NCBI RefSeq assembly: GCF_006438725.1 | Contig: NZ_RCZD01000012.1 | Span: 62,682 to 126,681, forward strand | Reading direction: 5' to 3' | DNA: 64,000 nt | Origin: Ewingella americana | Lineage (GTDB): Bacteria; Pseudomonadota; Gammaproteobacteria; Enterobacterales; Enterobacteriaceae | Shown here: positions 25,468-35,964 of the stretch, one piece after another | Layout of the letters: each line of letters begins with the position of its first letter | How positions within the stretch are numbered: position 1 is the stretch's first letter | Notes under the pieces: model-generated | What the model saw: the letters and a program-made list of their open reading frames with translations, nothing else | Database searches by the model: none | What the model was told of the DNA's origin: nothing | Program-made: the position numbers and the translations under genes

Positions 25468-27630
25468 TTATACAGCTTCCAAGCGGGCGTATGCGGCAAC
25501 CAGCCATTTAATGCCTTCGCCGGGGAAGGCCACTTGCAGGCGGCTGTGTTCGCCGCTGCCTTCCATATTCACGATGGTACCTTCGCCGAATTTCGGGTGT
25601 ACCACGCGCTGGCCGAGCGTGAACCCGGTATCGCTGGTACTTACCGGTGTGCCCATGCGTTTATGGCTGACCGGACGCGAGACGCTGGCGCGCAGGCGAA
25701 CTTCTTCGACGCAGTTCTCCGGTAACTCACCGACAAAGCGTGAAGGCTTGTGGTAAACCTCTTTGCCGTACAGGCGGCGGGTTTCCGCGTAGGTCAGCGT
25801 CAGTTTTTGCATGGCTCGCGTCACGCCAACGTAGGCCAGACGGCGCTCCTCTTCCAGACGTCCGCCTTCATCAAGCGACATCTGACTCGGGAACATCCCC
25901 TCTTCCATACCAACGATAAATACCTGCGGGAACTCCAGCCCTTTGGCCGAGTGCAGCGTCATCAGTTGCGCGGCATCCTGATTGGCATCCGCCTGCCCTT
26001 CGCCCGCTTCCAGCGCGGCATGGGACAGGAAGGCCTGTAGCGGCATCAGGTCCTGATCTTCGTCCTGATAGCTGAACTGACGGGTGGCCGTCACCAGTTC
26101 CTCAAGGTTTTCGATACGCGCCTGGCCTTTCTCGCCTTTTTCCTGCTCATACATCATGAACAGGCCGGAGTCTTTGATCACCCGGTCGGTCTGCACGTGC
26201 AGAGACATATCGGCAGTTTCATGCGCCAGGGCGTCCACCAGTTCACAGAAACGCTGCAACGAAGACGCTGCACGGCCCGCCAGTACTTTGTCTTGCAACA
26301 GCGCACGCGTGGCCTGCCACATAGTCATCTGCCGGTCACGGGCTGTCTGGCGCACCACATCCAGGGTGCGATCACCAATGCCGCGCACCGGCGTATTCAC
26401 CACGCGCTCAAAAGCGGCATCGTCATTGCGGTTGGCCATCAGGCGCAAATACGCCAGTGCGTCTTTGATTTCCTGGCGCTCGAAGAAGCGCTGCCCGCCA
26501 TAAATGCGGTACGGCATCGCCATCTGTAATAACGCCTCTTCCAGCACACGCGATTGGGCGTTGCTACGATAGAGGATCGCGCAGTCTTTCAGCGCCCCGC
26601 CATTGTCCTGCCAGGCTCTAATGCGGTTGACCACAAAGCGCGATTCGTCGAGTTCATTGAACGCGCAATAGAGCGAAATCGGTTCGCCTTCGACACCTTC
26701 GGTCCACAGGTTTTTCCCCATGCGCCCGCTGTTATTGGCGATCAGCGCATTGGCGGCGGTCAGAATGGTGCTGGTCGAGCGGTAGTTTTGCTCCAGGCGG
26801 ATGGTGTGGGCATTGGGGAAATCTTTCAGGAAGCGCTGAATGTTTTCGACCTGTGCTCCGCGCCAGCCATAGATTGACTGGTCATCGTCGCCGACGATCA
26901 TCACGTTGTTGTTGTTGCCCGCCAGCATACGGATCCACGCGTACTGAATGCTGTTGGTGTCCTGGAACTCGTCCACCATCAGGTTGGTAAAACGTTCGCG
27001 GTAATGTTGCAGGATATGCGGTTTATTCAGCCACAGTTCATGAGCGCGCAGCAGCAGCTCGGCGAAATCCACCAGCCCGGCGCGGTCGCAGGCTTCCTGA
27101 TAGGCCTGATAGATGCGCAGCCAGGTGGCTTCCACCGGATTGTTATAGGTTTCAACATGCTGCGGACGCAAACCTTCATCTTTTTTGCCGTTGATGTACC
27201 ACATCGCCTGACGCGGCGGCCACTGTTTATCGTCGATATTCAGTGCTTTAACGATGCGTTTGAGCAGACGCAGCTGGTCGTCACTGTCGAGAATTTGGAA
27301 GTCCTGCGGCAGGTTGGCATCAAGGTGGTGGGCGCGCAGCAGACGGTGCGCCAGACCGTGGAAAGTGCCGATCCACATGCCGCCCTGACTGGTACCAATC
27401 AGATGGTCAATACGGTGGCGCATTTCCGCTGCGGCTTTGTTGGTGAAGGTCACTGCCATGATGGAGTACGGCGAGCAGTTTTCTACCGACAAAAGCCAGG
27501 CAATGCGGTGGACCAGGACGCGGGTTTTGCCACTGCCTGCTCCCGCCAACACCAACAGATTGCTGCGCGGCGCGGCCACGGCTTCACGTTGTTTTTCATT
27601 CAGGCTGTCGAGCAGGTCAGAAACGTCCAT
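25468..27630 (-). CDS. uvrD: DNA helicase II (UvrD)
   Basis: UvrD is the superfamily 1 3'-5' helicase that removes UvrC and the damaged oligonucleotide in excision repair and unwinds nicked DNA in mismatch repair. The 720 residues equal the E. coli length when started at ATG 27630 (MDVSDLLDSL). Walker A AGAGSGKT is at 29-36, DEFQDTN and DDDQSIYGWRGA follow, QNYRS is motif IV, and LTLHSAKGLEF-like LMTLHSAKGLEFPQVF and VGVTRAM are motifs V and VI. The C-terminus ends in a Tudor-like segment (GQRVVHPKFGEGTIV). An in-frame GTG two codons upstream is less likely. Confidence 0.98.
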   Translation of the reverse strand: MDVSDLLDSLNEKQREAVAAPRSNLLVLAGAGSGKTRVLVHRIAWLLSVENCSPYSIMAVTFTNKAAAEMRHRIDHLIGTSQGGMWIGTFHGLAHRLLRAHHLDANLPQDFQILDSDDQLRLLKRIVKALNIDDKQWPPRQAMWYINGKKDEGLRPQHVETYNNPVEATWLRIYQAYQEACDRAGLVDFAELLLRAHELWLNKPHILQHYRERFTNLMVDEFQDTNSIQYAWIRMLAGNNNNVMIVGDDDQSIYGWRGAQVENIQRFLKDFPNAHTIRLEQNYRSTSTILTAANALIANNSGRMGKNLWTEGVEGEPISLYCAFNELDESRFVVNRIRAWQDNGGALKDCAILYRSNAQSRVLEEALLQMAMPYRIYGGQRFFERQEIKDALAYLRLMANRNDDAAFERVVNTPVRGIGDRTLDVVRQTARDRQMTMWQATRALLQDKVLAGRAASSLQRFCELVDALAHETADMSLHVQTDRVIKDSGLFMMYEQEKGEKGQARIENLEELVTATRQFSYQDEDQDLMPLQAFLSHAALEAGEGQADANQDAAQLMTLHSAKGLEFPQVFIVGMEEGMFPSQMSLDEGGRLEEERRLAYVGVTRAMQKLTLTYAETRRLYGKEVYHKPSRFVGELPENCVEEVRLRASVSRPVSHKRMGTPVSTSDTGFTLGQRVVHPKFGEGTIVNMEGSGEHSRLQVAFPGEGIKWLVAAYARLEAV

Positions 27631-27650
27631 AGGCACCGTGGGTCTGGAAG

Positions 27651-27677
27651 AGAAAAGCCCCCGGAGGACGCTTTTCT
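27651..27677 (-). promoter_or_regulatory. Hairpin in the uvrD leader (possible attenuator)
   Basis: Perfect 8-bp stem AGAAAAGC (- strand 27670-27677) with GCTTTTCT (27651-27658), loop GTCCTCCGGGG, followed by a pyrimidine-rich CTTCC. It lies 21 bp before the uvrD start. E. coli uvrD is known to have an attenuator in its leader. Confidence 0.5.
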
Positions 27678-27687
27678 ACTGTGAATG

Positions 27688-27814
27688 AATACCCAAAATC
27701 ATTCGAGTTGCAGTAAGGCGGCAAACGAATGAATCCCGATGAGCTGACACTTGTCAGTGATTCGGGTGAGTAAGTGCAGCCAACGCGACTGCAGCTTGAA
27801 GGATGACGGGTATA
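27688..27814 (+). repeat. ERIC element 2
   Basis: 127 bp, ends AATACCC and GGGTATA, with the conserved GGCGGCAAACGAATGAATCCC and TCAGTGATTCGGGTGAG segments. It occupies almost the whole gap between yigB and uvrD, so any uvrD promoter lies in or beyond it. Confidence 0.92.
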
Positions 27815-27832
27815 TACTGAGAACGATGGGAA

Positions 27833-28549
27833 TTATAGCAATGCTGTCAGCGATGCCAACTGCGAAATCTCAATGTGGGGTAACAGGCGGGCATCTTTGA
27901 TGTGCATCAGGTTGCCTTCACGCAGGTTTATCCAGCATGACTGCATGCCGCACGCCACCGAACCGGCCACGTCAGTGGTGAGGTCATCGCCCACGTGCAG
28001 GATCTGTTCCAACGGTAAATCCAGTTTCAGCGCGGCCTTTTTATACATATCAGAATAGGGCTTGGCGCGGCCATGCGGGCCTGCTCTCAATGTGAACTGG
28101 AAATACTGCGACAAACCACAGGCATGGGGATCTGCATTGCCGTTGGTGATCGCCACTAGCGGCCAGCGTTCAGCCAATGCAGCCAGCGCCTCATGGTTTT
28201 CCTCAGGCACATAAATTTTGCTGCGCCAGTAGGCGAAGTTTTCCATCGCAGCTTTCGCGCCCTGTTTAGCATCGCCGTCACTCAGGCCCGCACGGGTCAT
28301 CGCCAGCAATACGGCCTGCCGACGCCATTCGGTGACGTCGTGGTAAATCTCAGCGTCCTGCGCCAGTAATTCTGCGCGCATAAGACGGATCCTGTCCGCA
28401 GCCATGTCCGCCAGCGCCGGGTGGAACTCCTGAATAAATTTCAGCGTCTGGGCATCGGTGTGACGGATAACTTCATAGTTGTCATACAGCGTGTCGTCTA
28501 AATCGAAGGTGATCGCTTCAATGCGTTTCAGCGGTCGATAGAACTTCAT
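27833..28549 (-). CDS. yigB: HAD-family FMN phosphatase YigB
   Basis: The 238-residue HAD hydrolase has motif I FDLDDTLYDN, the motif II segment LVAITNGNADPH, and motif III/IV around RAKPYSDMYKKA and HVGDDLTTDVAG. The E. coli protein dephosphorylates FMN in riboflavin metabolism. The ATG overlaps the xerC stop by one base (translational coupling). It is the last gene of dapF-yigA-xerC-yigB; in E. coli uvrD follows directly, here an ERIC element lies between. Confidence 0.95.
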   Translation of the reverse strand: MKFYRPLKRIEAITFDLDDTLYDNYEVIRHTDAQTLKFIQEFHPALADMAADRIRLMRAELLAQDAEIYHDVTEWRRQAVLLAMTRAGLSDGDAKQGAKAAMENFAYWRSKIYVPEENHEALAALAERWPLVAITNGNADPHACGLSQYFQFTLRAGPHGRAKPYSDMYKKAALKLDLPLEQILHVGDDLTTDVAGSVACGMQSCWINLREGNLMHIKDARLLPHIEISQLASLTALL

Positions 28550-29460
28550 CAGGATTTTCCTCGTTTAGCCCGTGGATGCGCGGCATCGTACACCGACGCC
28601 AAATGTTGAAAATCTAAACTGGTGTAAATTTGCGTGGTGGACAGGCTTGAGTGGCCTAACAGCTCCTGCACCCCGCGAAGATCGCCGCTCGATTCCAGTA
28701 CGTGGGTAGCGAAAGAGTGGCGCAGTTTATGCGGATGGATATGGCTGTTGACGCCTTGTTTGACGCCCCATTCGGCAAAGCGCTTCTGCACATTGCGGGC
28801 GGAGATTCGGTTTCCCTGACTGGATAAAAACATCGCATCATCTTTAGGGCCAAACTCTTTACGGCAGACCAGCCATTTTTCCAGCCAGGTTACGGCGGTG
28901 CGGCCCAGAGGCAGGCGACGCTCTTTGCTGCCCTTACCCAATACCCAGACTTCACCTTCGGCCAGATCCACATGTTTGATATCAATACCGACCAGTTCTG
29001 ACAGACGCAAACCTGCGCCGTACATCACCTCCAGCATGGCGCGGTCACGGACGGCAAGCGGGTCGCTGGGATCGATATCCAACAGTTTGTCGACTTCATC
29101 AACATCAAGATTTTTTGGCAGATGCTTGTTCATCCGCGGTGTGGAGATCCCCTTCGCGGGGTTCACCTCGAGCAGGCCCTGGCTGACTTGCCAGTCAAGG
29201 AAACTGCGCAATGCGGACATACGTAAAGCAAGACTGGTTTCACCTTGCCCGGCGCGTTTACTTTTTGACAGTAACATCCGCACTTTTGGGGCATCCAGCT
29301 GATCCCAGGAGGTAATACCGATATCACCAGCCATGCCGATAATGACGTCGAGCTGGCGCGCATAGCTGCTGGAGGTCAGCGGGCTGAGCTGGCGCTCAAT
29401 GCGCAAGTAACGTAAAAATGCCTCGACCACAGGATTCAGGGGCGAGTCAGTGTGGCTCAT
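28549..29460 (-). CDS. xerC: Site-specific tyrosine recombinase XerC
   Basis: XerC acts with XerD at dif to resolve chromosome dimers. The 303 residues (E. coli 298) have an N-terminal SAM-like DNA-binding domain and the tyrosine recombinase catalytic set: Arg in [12 protein letters not shown], Lys in [37 protein letters not shown] with the nucleophilic Tyr. The start overlaps the yigA stop by 4 nt. Position in the dapF operon is conserved in the order. Confidence 0.97.
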   Translation of the reverse strand: MSHTDSPLNPVVEAFLRYLRIERQLSPLTSSSYARQLDVIIGMAGDIGITSWDQLDAPKVRMLLSKSKRAGQGETSLALRMSALRSFLDWQVSQGLLEVNPAKGISTPRMNKHLPKNLDVDEVDKLLDIDPSDPLAVRDRAMLEVMYGAGLRLSELVGIDIKHVDLAEGEVWVLGKGSKERRLPLGRTAVTWLEKWLVCRKEFGPKDDAMFLSSQGNRISARNVQKRFAEWGVKQGVNSHIHPHKLRHSFATHVLESSGDLRGVQELLGHSSLSTTQIYTSLDFQHLASVYDAAHPRAKRGKS

Positions 29461-30167
29461 GCCCGTTCTATCCAGCGTTCCAGCAAACCAGGCAGCATTT
29501 TCGCCAACTGGTTGAGCATGACGGTCCCCATTCCCGGCTGATAATGTTGCGCATCGCGGCTGCTGAAAATCAGCATGCCCAACTCTCTGTTTTCGCCCAT
29601 CATCGACAGCGCAACCGAACCGACGGCTTTGGCCTGTGGCAGTACCAGCAACAATTCGGGGCCGTTTAGGCTACCAAGGAAGTGGTGGGTGTCGCCGAGA
29701 CGCTGAATGCGCAGTGACTCAAACGCGCTGCGACTGAGCGCCAGATGAGTAAAGTCCGACGGCGCACCGATGCGCCAGCTTTCGCTGAAAAGGCGGACGT
29801 TCGCGCCCGCCAGCCCAAGACCGCGCGCCCAGCGTTGCAGTCGGTTTAGCATATCCTGCAGGCTGCTGGCGGCGGCCAGCGTGGCCTGTAATTCGATTAA
29901 ACGTCCGAACAGGCCTTCATTGACTGACGCCTGCTCCATCAACAGCGTGATCTCTTCTTCCAACTGGCCAATCTGGTGGCGCTGGCGGCCTAACTGCCAT
30001 TCCACCAGCGAAATGCTGCCTTTCACCGGGTGCGGTACGTGCATTTGTTCAACGCTGCGCGCATTGCGAATAAAAAAGTCCGGGTTTTGCAGCAGATACT
30101 GCATCACGCTGTCGTCGTCGAGCACGAGGGCAACGGCGGCATCCAGTTGGTCATCAAGATTGTTCAT
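29457..30167 (-). CDS. yigA: DUF484 family protein YigA
   Basis: The 236-residue protein has an N-terminal helical part ([15 protein letters not shown], then a predicted coiled coil about residues 55-90) and a GAF-like DUF484 domain. No function has been shown. Overlaps of 4 nt with both dapF and xerC imply translational coupling in one operon. Confidence 0.93.
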   Translation of the reverse strand: MNNLDDQLDAAVALVLDDDSVMQYLLQNPDFFIRNARSVEQMHVPHPVKGSISLVEWQLGRQRHQIGQLEEEITLLMEQASVNEGLFGRLIELQATLAAASSLQDMLNRLQRWARGLGLAGANVRLFSESWRIGAPSDFTHLALSRSAFESLRIQRLGDTHHFLGSLNGPELLLVLPQAKAVGSVALSMMGENRELGMLIFSSRDAQHYQPGMGTVMLNQLAKMLPGLLERWIERA

Positions 30168-30988
30168 AAATGAATAAATCCATCATATACGTGGGTGGCA
30201 GGGCCGGTCATATACAGCGGATGACCCGGTCCTTTCCAGCGAATCTCGAGGCTGCCTCCCGACAGTTCCACCTGAACGTCTTCATCCAATAACCCCTGTT
30301 GGATACCCACCGCGACCGCAGCACAGGCGCCGCTTCCGCAGGCCTGGGTTTCACCCGCGCCACGTTCGTAGACGCGCAGCTTAACCGTTTCACGATCAAC
30401 GACCTGCATGAAACCGACATTGACGCGTTCAGGAAAACGCTCGTGGTTTTCAAGCATCGGACCCAACAGTTCGACGCTGGCGGTGGCAACATCTTCCACC
30501 TGTAAAACACAGTGTGGGTTACCCATCGAGACCACGCCGCAAAATACGGTGTGCTCTTCGGCACGCAGAATGTAGGTTTTTTCCTGCTTGGGCGCACGGA
30601 ACGGGACTTGCTGCGGTTCGAAAATCGGTTCGCCCATATTGACCTGCACCAGTTCGTCCTCGGTGACGGTTAATATCATGCGGCCGGTTTGCGTACTAAC
30701 GCGGATATCACGTTTATTGGTTAAGCCTTTAATACGGACAAAGCGGGCAAAGCAGCGTGCGCCGTTGCCACACTGCGCCACTTCACTGCCGTCAGCATTG
30801 AAAATACGGTAGTGAAAGTCGAGTTCAGGATCGTAAGGGGGTTCTACAACCAGCAACTGGTCAAAGCCTACACCACGATTACGGTCAGACAGACGGCGGA
30901 TCAACTCGGGAGAGAAATAAACATTTTGGGTGACGGCATCGACGACCATAAAGTCGTTGCCCAGGCCGTGCATTTTGGAGAACTGCAT
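30164..30988 (-). CDS. dapF: Diaminopimelate epimerase
   Basis: DapF interconverts LL- and meso-diaminopimelate for lysine and peptidoglycan. The 274 residues match E. coli exactly in length. The two catalytic cysteines are C73 in AQCGNGARC and the one in [10 protein letters not shown] near residue 217, with the N-terminal [11 protein letters not shown] signature. It heads the dapF-yigA-xerC-yigB operon; lptM lies 102 bp upstream on the same strand. Confidence 0.98.
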   Translation of the reverse strand: MQFSKMHGLGNDFMVVDAVTQNVYFSPELIRRLSDRNRGVGFDQLLVVEPPYDPELDFHYRIFNADGSEVAQCGNGARCFARFVRIKGLTNKRDIRVSTQTGRMILTVTEDELVQVNMGEPIFEPQQVPFRAPKQEKTYILRAEEHTVFCGVVSMGNPHCVLQVEDVATASVELLGPMLENHERFPERVNVGFMQVVDRETVKLRVYERGAGETQACGSGACAAVAVGIQQGLLDEDVQVELSGGSLEIRWKGPGHPLYMTGPATHVYDGFIHL

Positions 30989-31090
30989 ATTTTGCTCCGC
31001 TTACCGCTGGTCAGATCCAGTCGCGATGATCCTTTACATTATTGTCTATTTCCACAGAAACCCTGCAGAAAACGCAATCTGGCCACTCAA

Positions 31091-31294
31091 TTAACTTCTT
31101 GAATGGGTACCGAGCTTCTCGGGTGACACACCGTTTTGCTGAGATGAGCCATCACCTGGAACACCCTGTGTCTGGCCGTTTTTTTGTGTCGATGATTTGT
31201 CAGCCGGTGGGAAATAGAGCGGTCCTTTCAATCCACAACCAGAAAGCGTAAAGAGTACCGTTGCGGCCAAAGACCAGAGTAAAACGTTTTTCAT
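31091..31294 (-). CDS. lptM: LPS assembly-associated lipoprotein LptM (YifL)
   Basis: This 67-residue lipoprotein has a signal peptide ending in lipobox LSGC (Cys20) and the invariant CGLKGPLYFPP motif. LptM binds LptD/LptE and aids disulfide maturation of LptD. The hydrophilic C-terminal tail is poorly conserved. It precedes dapF, as in E. coli. The usual neighbour cyaY is not present between lptM and cyaA. Confidence 0.93.
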   Translation of the reverse strand: MKNVLLWSLAATVLFTLSGCGLKGPLYFPPADKSSTQKNGQTQGVPGDGSSQQNGVSPEKLGTHSRS

Positions 31295-31417
31295 TTTATG
31301 AATGCCTGTAATTCATGCCACCAAGCTCTCTATCATCGCAGGTGGATCATGAAAAGCAATAGGAATCGATAATCTCAGGCCGCGCTGTTTAGTGCATCCA
31401 GGGAGCGAAATCTCGGC

Positions 31418-33967
31418 TTAATGCAGTTGGAAACGCTTCGGCTCTTCTGCTGTACTATCAGGCGCGGTGACACATAAATGCGCCAGCGGATTATTGCGAA
31501 AAGGGATCACCTGAGTGCGGCCATCGAGCGACACAATCTGGTAGAACTGCGGCAGGTTGAAGTTAATGAAGCTTGAGCCGTAGGTAAACCGGTCGTGCGA
31601 GGAGGAGTAAAAACGGCTAACGTCGCGCACCAGATCTTCTTTACTGCCTTCGCAATGGTGATAAACCTCAACGCGGTTAGCTTCATCAAGGATATAGATG
31701 TTAAAACCGGCATCATCACTGCTGTCTTCGAAGAAGAACTGAATAATCCCTTCGCTGGCGTAACCGTCAATCACCGCCGGTAAATGCGCCTGATCGGTTT
31801 GTACTTTGACCGACAAACCGTGCAGTTTGTTGTTGGAGATAGCGCCATAGAATTCAATCGCATTTTCAAGCTTCTGCACCGAAACACTCAGGCGCTCAAA
31901 GAATAAGCCCCAGGTTTGCCCGGCGACGCGCACCGCTTTAAAGCGGCCCGGCTCAAGACGCTTGCTCGACAGACGCAGCTCAATACACTCCGACACCAAC
32001 TGCTGAATGCGGGTACGGATCAGGCCGCGTAAGTGCTGGCTGTAGCAGAACACTTCTACCGACTCCGGCGGCGCGGCGTCCTGATGCATTTTGCCCAGAA
32101 TAGTTTTCAGCGCTTCCAGTACCGCCTGCTCGCCGTTGAAATGCAGGGTTCGCACTTCATTCCACGAGTTGCGGTAGAGCAGATCAATGCTGCCCACCAG
32201 GCATTGCTGTTGCTGGCCGAAGCTAAACACGTCCAGTTTGCGGAAATCGAAATGCACCACCTGATTGCGGAACGCGGCGGTCGGGTCATATTCAAGGTTA
32301 ACAATGATGGCCAGATGGCGAATTTCACACGGACTGTACAGCGCTTTTGGCGTTGGGGCCGCCAGACGCAGCGGGAAGTGATGTGAAACGTCCGCCACCA
32401 GTTCACGCAGCTTGGCGATGTCGCACAGGTTGCTGCTTTTAATATGCAACCGCGTGGTGGAGGTCAATAAACCATTGAAGTAGGCCCAGGCCACCAGCTT
32501 GTTCAGATAGCGGTTATATTCCAGTGGCTGATGGCTGACAATCGACTCCATCGACGGCGACCGGTTATACAGATACCAGCCGGTGCGGTTGGCGCGGCCA
32601 ATCGGCACGTGAATAAAGGTTAAATCGCTTTCTGACAGGTCAGGCGAAATCTGCGGATTCACCAGCGTGACTTTACCCGGCAGCGCTTCAAAGGCGGCGT
32701 ACAATTTACGGGTCAGCACGCCGATATCCTGCGGGCTGGCGCTGACGCTTAAATTGTTGCGACGGGCGAAGCGGATCAGATTGCGGTAACTCTGCATCAT
32801 CGCATCAAGCAGTTCGTTATGTGCTTCACGCACACGCTCAATTTTCCAGTTGGCACGGTTATCCAGAATCACCAGTCGTTCTTCGTCCCAGCCCCATTCG
32901 CTGACCAATTGGCTGAGAATTTCACGACGCCAGCCCACGGAGGCACGGGCGCGGGAGAGCTTCTCACACACTTTCAGATAGAAGCAGCGGCGGACGAGAT
33001 CAAGCCGGGTGAAGTCTTCTATTTGAGTCAGATAGCGGGTTACGCGATCGAGCATCATGCAGTAAGAGTCGAGGCCGAAGCAGACGATCTCACCCTGATG
33101 CAGACGCTTTTTGATGTCCATCGCCAGTAGCGACGTGTTTGGGTATTCCCACGAGTAGGCTTCGAGTAGCAGGGTTTTCAGCACCGCTTTGTACGGCGAA
33201 TCAATGCTTTTATACAGTTGCCACAGGCTGGCACCGAAATACTCTTCAGCTGACAGCGTACTCAGCCCCCCGAGATCCAGCCACTCATTGGGCGTCAGTG
33301 CACCCTGCGCATAAAGCGACAGCACGTATTCGTCGTAATGCCCCTCTTCTTCGCCCGGCACCATATTCCACAGAATTCGTTTCCCGGCCAGACGCACGGC
33401 GGTACGGTAAAATTCATCGAGTAAGAGAATATGCTGCGTCGAACCGCAGTCTTCGCCGCCGAGGCTGCCGCTTTCATTATGACGGAAGCGGTTTTCGTCG
33501 ATCAGGAAGAAGCTGACTTCCACGCCCAGCGACGCGGCCCATTTTTCCAACAGGCTGCATTTTTGCTGTAAACGGTTGCGTTCTTCGTTGTCGAGCCAGG
33601 ACTGGTGGCATACCCAGATATCGAGATCCGAGGTGTGGCTCTGGCCTATAGATGAGGTGCTGCCCATAGAGTAGACACCGGTGATCGGCAATTCGCCTTT
33701 CACCATGGCTTCGACGGAGCTGCCCCATTTATCTTCGAGGTCGGAAAGGTAGGTCGTTTGGGTATCATCAGGCGTGAAAATACAGACGCCGTGTGGAACC
33801 TTACCGTCAAGGTATCCCGGCATCAGAGGGTGATGATGATGTAATAAAACTGGCAGAAGACTGTAGACCTGTTGGAAAGCCGGCCCCATGGCCGCTAAAG
33901 CGCGATCCACACGTAGCTGGTTTATCGCATCTAATCTCTGCTTCAGTGTCTCGATGTAGAGGTACAA
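31418..33967 (-). CDS. cyaA: Class I adenylate cyclase
   Basis: CyaA makes cAMP from ATP and is stimulated by EIIA-Glc. The 849 residues (E. coli 848) have the N-terminal catalytic domain with [18 protein letters not shown] (G102, S103, D114, D116) and [19 protein letters not shown], and a C-terminal regulatory domain ending in a divergent tail. The start codon is TTG at 33965-33967, the same unusual start as in E. coli, where it limits translation. A CRP site lies 99 bp upstream for feedback repression. hemC is divergent. Confidence 0.98.
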   Translation of the reverse strand: MYLYIETLKQRLDAINQLRVDRALAAMGPAFQQVYSLLPVLLHHHHPLMPGYLDGKVPHGVCIFTPDDTQTTYLSDLEDKWGSSVEAMVKGELPITGVYSMGSTSSIGQSHTSDLDIWVCHQSWLDNEERNRLQQKCSLLEKWAASLGVEVSFFLIDENRFRHNESGSLGGEDCGSTQHILLLDEFYRTAVRLAGKRILWNMVPGEEEGHYDEYVLSLYAQGALTPNEWLDLGGLSTLSAEEYFGASLWQLYKSIDSPYKAVLKTLLLEAYSWEYPNTSLLAMDIKKRLHQGEIVCFGLDSYCMMLDRVTRYLTQIEDFTRLDLVRRCFYLKVCEKLSRARASVGWRREILSQLVSEWGWDEERLVILDNRANWKIERVREAHNELLDAMMQSYRNLIRFARRNNLSVSASPQDIGVLTRKLYAAFEALPGKVTLVNPQISPDLSESDLTFIHVPIGRANRTGWYLYNRSPSMESIVSHQPLEYNRYLNKLVAWAYFNGLLTSTTRLHIKSSNLCDIAKLRELVADVSHHFPLRLAAPTPKALYSPCEIRHLAIIVNLEYDPTAAFRNQVVHFDFRKLDVFSFGQQQQCLVGSIDLLYRNSWNEVRTLHFNGEQAVLEALKTILGKMHQDAAPPESVEVFCYSQHLRGLIRTRIQQLVSECIELRLSSKRLEPGRFKAVRVAGQTWGLFFERLSVSVQKLENAIEFYGAISNNKLHGLSVKVQTDQAHLPAVIDGYASEGIIQFFFEDSSDDAGFNIYILDEANRVEVYHHCEGSKEDLVRDVSRFYSSSHDRFTYGSSFINFNLPQFYQIVSLDGRTQVIPFRNNPLAHLCVTAPDSTAEEPKRFQLH

Positions 33968-34065
33968 GACTGTTCGCCTGATTTTACAGTGTCTAGAAAA
34001 AACCCCGTTCCAAAACCGTCATTTATCGTAAGAATGGAAATTAGTTGACGGATAAATGCTAGAAA

Positions 34066-34082
34066 CGTGATCAATTTAACAC
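34066..34082 (-). promoter_or_regulatory. CRP-binding site in the cyaA promoter region
   Basis: On the - strand GTGTTAAATTGATCACG matches the TGTGA-N6-TCACA pattern imperfectly and is essentially the same as the E. coli cyaA P2 CRP site used for repression of cyaA by cAMP-CRP. It lies in the 296-bp cyaA-hemC intergenic region, which must also hold the hemC promoter. Confidence 0.75.
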
Positions 34083-34263
34083 CTTGCTGATTGACCGTAA
34101 AGGAAGTAACACACCACAATTATTCTTCCGCTACTTTACATTTTACGTCCTGATCCTGGATGTAACAAATTCCTTTTTTGCCCGTTCTCCTCGTTTGACG
34201 ATGGCTGACGCCTCCCTCCGTCGGTGGTAGGATGGTCAGCGAATCAGTAAAACGGTAACAAGC

Positions 34264-35205
34264 ATGTTAGACAAAATCGTTCGAATTGCCACCAGACAAA
34301 GCCCTTTGGCATTGTGGCAGGCACAATATGTTCAAACCCAATTAATGGCGTTTCATCCCGGCTTACAGGTCGAACTGGTGCCGATGGTGACGCGTGGCGA
34401 TGTCATTTTGGACACGCCCCTGGCAAAAGTCGGCGGTAAGGGCTTGTTCGTTAAAGAACTTGAGCTGGCCATGCTGGATGGCCGGGCAGACATTGCCGTG
34501 CATTCGATGAAAGATGTGCCGGTTGAGTTTCCCGAAGGGTTGGGCCTGGTGACGATTTGTGAACGGGATGATCCGCGTGACGCCTTCGTTTCCAACCTTT
34601 TTGCCAATCTCGATACCCTGCCTGCAGGCAGCGTGGTCGGCACGTCCAGCCTGCGCCGTCAGTGTCAGCTACGCGAACAACGCCCTGATCTGGTGATCCG
34701 CGATTTGCGCGGTAACGTCGGCACACGTCTGGGTAAGCTCGACAACGGCGATTACGACGCCATTATTCTGGCCGTTGCCGGTCTGAAGCGTCTCAATCTG
34801 CAAGACCGTATCCGCGTGGCGCTGTCGCCGGAAGAGTGCCTGCCTGCGGTTGGCCAGGGTGCTGTCGGTATCGAATGTCGTCTTGACGATCACCACACCC
34901 GCGAATTGCTGGCTCCTCTCGCCCATCGTGAAACTACGCTGCGCGTGCTGGCAGAACGGGCGATGAATATGCGTCTTGAAGGTGGCTGTCAGGTGCCGAT
35001 TGGCAGCTATGCTGAAATAGAGGGTGATCAAATTTGGTTGCGCGCATTGGTTGGCGCACCGGATGGTCGCCAGATGGTGCGCGGCGAACGTCGCGGCAAC
35101 ACCGCTGATGCAGAAAAGCTGGGCATTGAGTTGGCCGAAGAGTTGCTGGCCAACGGCGCACGTGAAATTCTGCATGAGGTTTACCAGGGAAACCCACCAC
35201 GATGA
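34264..35205 (+). CDS. hemC: Porphobilinogen deaminase (hydroxymethylbilane synthase)
   Basis: HemC polymerises four porphobilinogens into hydroxymethylbilane. The 313 residues match E. coli; Cys242 in [10 protein letters not shown] carries the dipyrromethane cofactor, and [14 protein letters not shown] and [11 protein letters not shown] are substrate-site segments. It heads the hemCDXY operon; hemD overlaps by 4 nt. Confidence 0.98.
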   Translation: MLDKIVRIATRQSPLALWQAQYVQTQLMAFHPGLQVELVPMVTRGDVILDTPLAKVGGKGLFVKELELAMLDGRADIAVHSMKDVPVEFPEGLGLVTICERDDPRDAFVSNLFANLDTLPAGSVVGTSSLRRQCQLREQRPDLVIRDLRGNVGTRLGKLDNGDYDAIILAVAGLKRLNLQDRIRVALSPEECLPAVGQGAVGIECRLDDHHTRELLAPLAHRETTLRVLAERAMNMRLEGGCQVPIGSYAEIEGDQIWLRALVGAPDGRQMVRGERRGNTADAEKLGIELAEELLANGAREILHEVYQGNPPR

Positions 35206-35942
35206 CCATATTGGTAACCCGTCCTTCTCCTTTCGGCGAGCAGCTTGTCAGCCGGTTGCGCACGCTTGGCCGGGTTGCCTATCATTCTCCGTTGATTGAA
35301 TTTGCGCCAGGCGACGGACTCGCAAGCCTGCCGAACCTGCTATCCTCATTAAATCAGCAAGATCTGGTGTTTATACTGTCACAACACGCGGTGAAATATG
35401 CTGACCACGCCTTGCAGCAGTCACAGCAGCGCTGGGCTGGAAACGTGCATTATTATGCCATTGGCCGGACAACGGGTCTGTTGTTTCATCGCCTGAGTCG
35501 CCTTCCTGTTATTTATCCGCATGATGGTGAAACCAGTGAAACCTTATTACAACTGCCGGATTTACAAAATCTGGCAGGTAAGAAAGCGCTGATCCTGCGC
35601 GGCAATGGCGGCCGGGAACTGCTGGCCGAAACGCTTCGCGAACGCGGCGTTGAAGTCATTTATTGCGAATGCTACCAGCGCAGCCCGATTTTTTATGACG
35701 GCAGTGAGCAAAGCTCAAGCTGGCAGCGCGCAGGCATCACGACGCTGGTCGTCACCAGCGGCGAAATGTTACAACTGCTTCATACGTTAGTTCCTGAATA
35801 CTACCGTGACACCTGGTTGCTGCGCTGTAGCCTGGTAGTGGTCAGTGAACGTTTAGCCACCCTCGCCCGCCAGTTGGGCTGGAGCGACATCCGTGTGGCT
35901 GAAAACGCAGATAATGATGCGCTGATCCGCGCATTAAAATAA
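35202..35942 (+). CDS. hemD: Uroporphyrinogen-III synthase
   Basis: HemD cyclises hydroxymethylbilane with inversion of ring D. The 246-residue protein (same length as E. coli) has two alpha/beta domains; conserved segments include [37 protein letters not shown] and VTSGEML. The family is weakly conserved but the overlap with hemC and the order of the operon make the call secure. Confidence 0.96.
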   Translation: MTILVTRPSPFGEQLVSRLRTLGRVAYHSPLIEFAPGDGLASLPNLLSSLNQQDLVFILSQHAVKYADHALQQSQQRWAGNVHYYAIGRTTGLLFHRLSRLPVIYPHDGETSETLLQLPDLQNLAGKKALILRGNGGRELLAETLRERGVEVIYCECYQRSPIFYDGSEQSSSWQRAGITTLVVTSGEMLQLLHTLVPEYYRDTWLLRCSLVVVSERLATLARQLGWSDIRVAENADNDALIRALK

Positions 35943-35964
35943 CCTGACTAAGGGATGTGCCAAG

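Noticed and set aside
31295-31417. Possible cyaY C-terminal remnant (reading PGSEISA then stop on the + strand)
   Set aside because: Only a few residues resemble the CyaY end; too short to support a pseudogene.
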